NCBI RefSeq assembly: GCF_002222055.1
Contig: NZ_MUGS01000007.1
Location: forward strand, 107,724-171,723
Length of the DNA stretch: 64,000 nt
Direction of reading: 5' to 3'
Source of the DNA: Flavobacterium araucananum
Lineage (GTDB): Bacteria; Bacteroidota; Bacteroidia; Flavobacteriales; Flavobacteriaceae
Positions 63,292 to 64,000 of the stretch are shown here, piece after piece; position 1 is the first letter of the stretch, and each line of letters starts with the position of its first letter. The position numbers were made by a program, and so were the translations under genes. The notes under the pieces were generated by a model, which was not told where the DNA came from, made no database searches, and worked only from the letters and a program-made list of their open reading frames with translations.

Positions 63292-63981
63292 TTAAGTATT
63301 TAGTTCGTTTAGCATTTTTAGAAAGTTTTCTGGAGGAAAAAATTGCAATTTCCCATCTTGAATTTTATACGGAATTTCAGTAAAAATTTCATCCTTATAC
63401 CAAAAAACTTTATTACTAAGAGAACCAGGCCCTTCAATGTTCATATTATGAATTGCTGGAAAAATTCCATTCATAGCTTTTACGATTTCTAAATTCTCAA
63501 TCGGATATATTATTGCTGAATGTCTATGAGGAATTCCTATCAATAAACCATTACTGCCACTAAGTTTTTTGAGGTTTTCTATATCAAATAGTATGTTTGG
63601 TGTAAAAAAATGATCAGAATTTACAAACCAAATGTCGAATGTATTAAAATCTTCTTTTGTTATTGTAAGTGGATATTTTTTTCTAATATTTTGTATTCCA
63701 ATTTCGAAAAGTTCGTCTATAGATTTTCCCCATTTTTTTATTTGCTCTGGCTTTATACTTGAAATACTATGAGGAAAATCAAATATAATCATAGAATAAA
63801 TATCTCCTTCAAATTCTTTTCCAATTGTAAATTCTTTTCCAGTATAATCAACGTATTCTTCGTTATATAATCTTACACCAATATATTTTTTAACTTCATC
63901 AAAGTTGTCTACTTTTTTTTCAAATTCTATTTCAAATTTATTTGCTTCAATCAGTGAATTAAAGTGATCCTTAATTATCAC
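63292..63981 (-). CDS. hypothetical cytoplasmic protein, possible immunity protein
   Basis: The 229-residue protein has no signal peptide or membrane segment. The second half has SNGLLIGIPHRHSAIIYPIE, a form seen in DUF1444-like proteins, and then NKVFWYKDEIFTEIPYKI. It precedes the other immunity-like gene on the same strand with a 104-bp gap. Its AT-rich codon use resembles that neighbour more than the housekeeping genes. Role as orphan immunity protein is inferred from the neighbourhood. Confidence 0.6.
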   Translation of the reverse strand: MIIKDHFNSLIEANKFEIEFEKKVDNFDEVKKYIGVRLYNEEYVDYTGKEFTIGKEFEGDIYSMIIFDFPHSISSIKPEQIKKWGKSIDELFEIGIQNIRKKYPLTITKEDFNTFDIWFVNSDHFFTPNILFDIENLKKLSGSNGLLIGIPHRHSAIIYPIENLEIVKAMNGIFPAIHNMNIEGPGSLSNKVFWYKDEIFTEIPYKIQDGKLQFFPPENFLKMLNELNT

Positions 63982-64000
63982 TTTATAATTTTTAGGTTTA

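Overview
The window looks like chromosome of a Flavobacterium-type member of the Bacteroidota. The DNA is AT-rich. Promoters fit the Bacteroidota pattern (TTG, about 19 bp, TAnnTTTG), for example before prs and bioB. There is a SusC/SusD pair, many Bacteroidota-type lipoproteins, and a secreted protease with a type IX secretion sorting tail. I see no rRNA, tRNA, CRISPR array, integrase or transposase gene.

Layout. (1) 1-4800: a minus-strand cassette of divergent PRPP synthetase, a coiled-coil protein, a VWA protein, an adenylosuccinate-synthetase-like enzyme and a NADAR protein. A Nudix/winged-helix (NrtR-type) regulator gene lies directly upstream, and two matching 21-bp inverted repeats sit at the prs promoter. 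(2) 4.9-12.6 kb: LysR regulator, secreted DJ-1/PfpI protein and YqhD-like alcohol dehydrogenase, then gpsA, pheS, cvpA and small conserved genes. (3) 12.9-39.5 kb: a large minus-strand polysaccharide utilisation locus. It reads xylB-xylA-susC-susD-surface lipoprotein-GH2-GH31-GH97-GH39-GH3-GH5-acetylesterase-GH95. The combination of endo-beta-glucanase, alpha-xylosidase, beta-glucosidase, beta-galactosidase, alpha-fucosidase/galactosidase and esterase, with xylose catabolism at the head, best fits acetylated, possibly fucosylated xyloglucan. Arabinoxylan side chains are the alternative. Two tandem Nudix-type regulators with degenerate Nudix boxes diverge from xylB; the gap between holds striking inverted repeats. 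(4) 41.5-61 kb: mostly housekeeping genes (lepA, thiL, glyS, comF, ribF, bioB), with a WYL regulator, DinB protein, TPR histidine kinase/response regulator pair, LytTR regulator and a type IX cargo metalloprotease. (5) 61.2-64 kb: an accessory tail with two immunity-like genes, a lipoprotein and a frameshifted fossil of a JAB-type toxin domain.

Intergenic DNA is unusually rich in short noncoding repeats with terminal inverted repeats. At least four families recur here, one of them in three copies. A 167-bp unit is repeated four times before the WYL gene. Between ribF and a membrane-protein gene lies a duplicated fossil of the GH95 gene start together with its upstream palindromic repeat. Functional assignments come from reading motifs; no database search was run.
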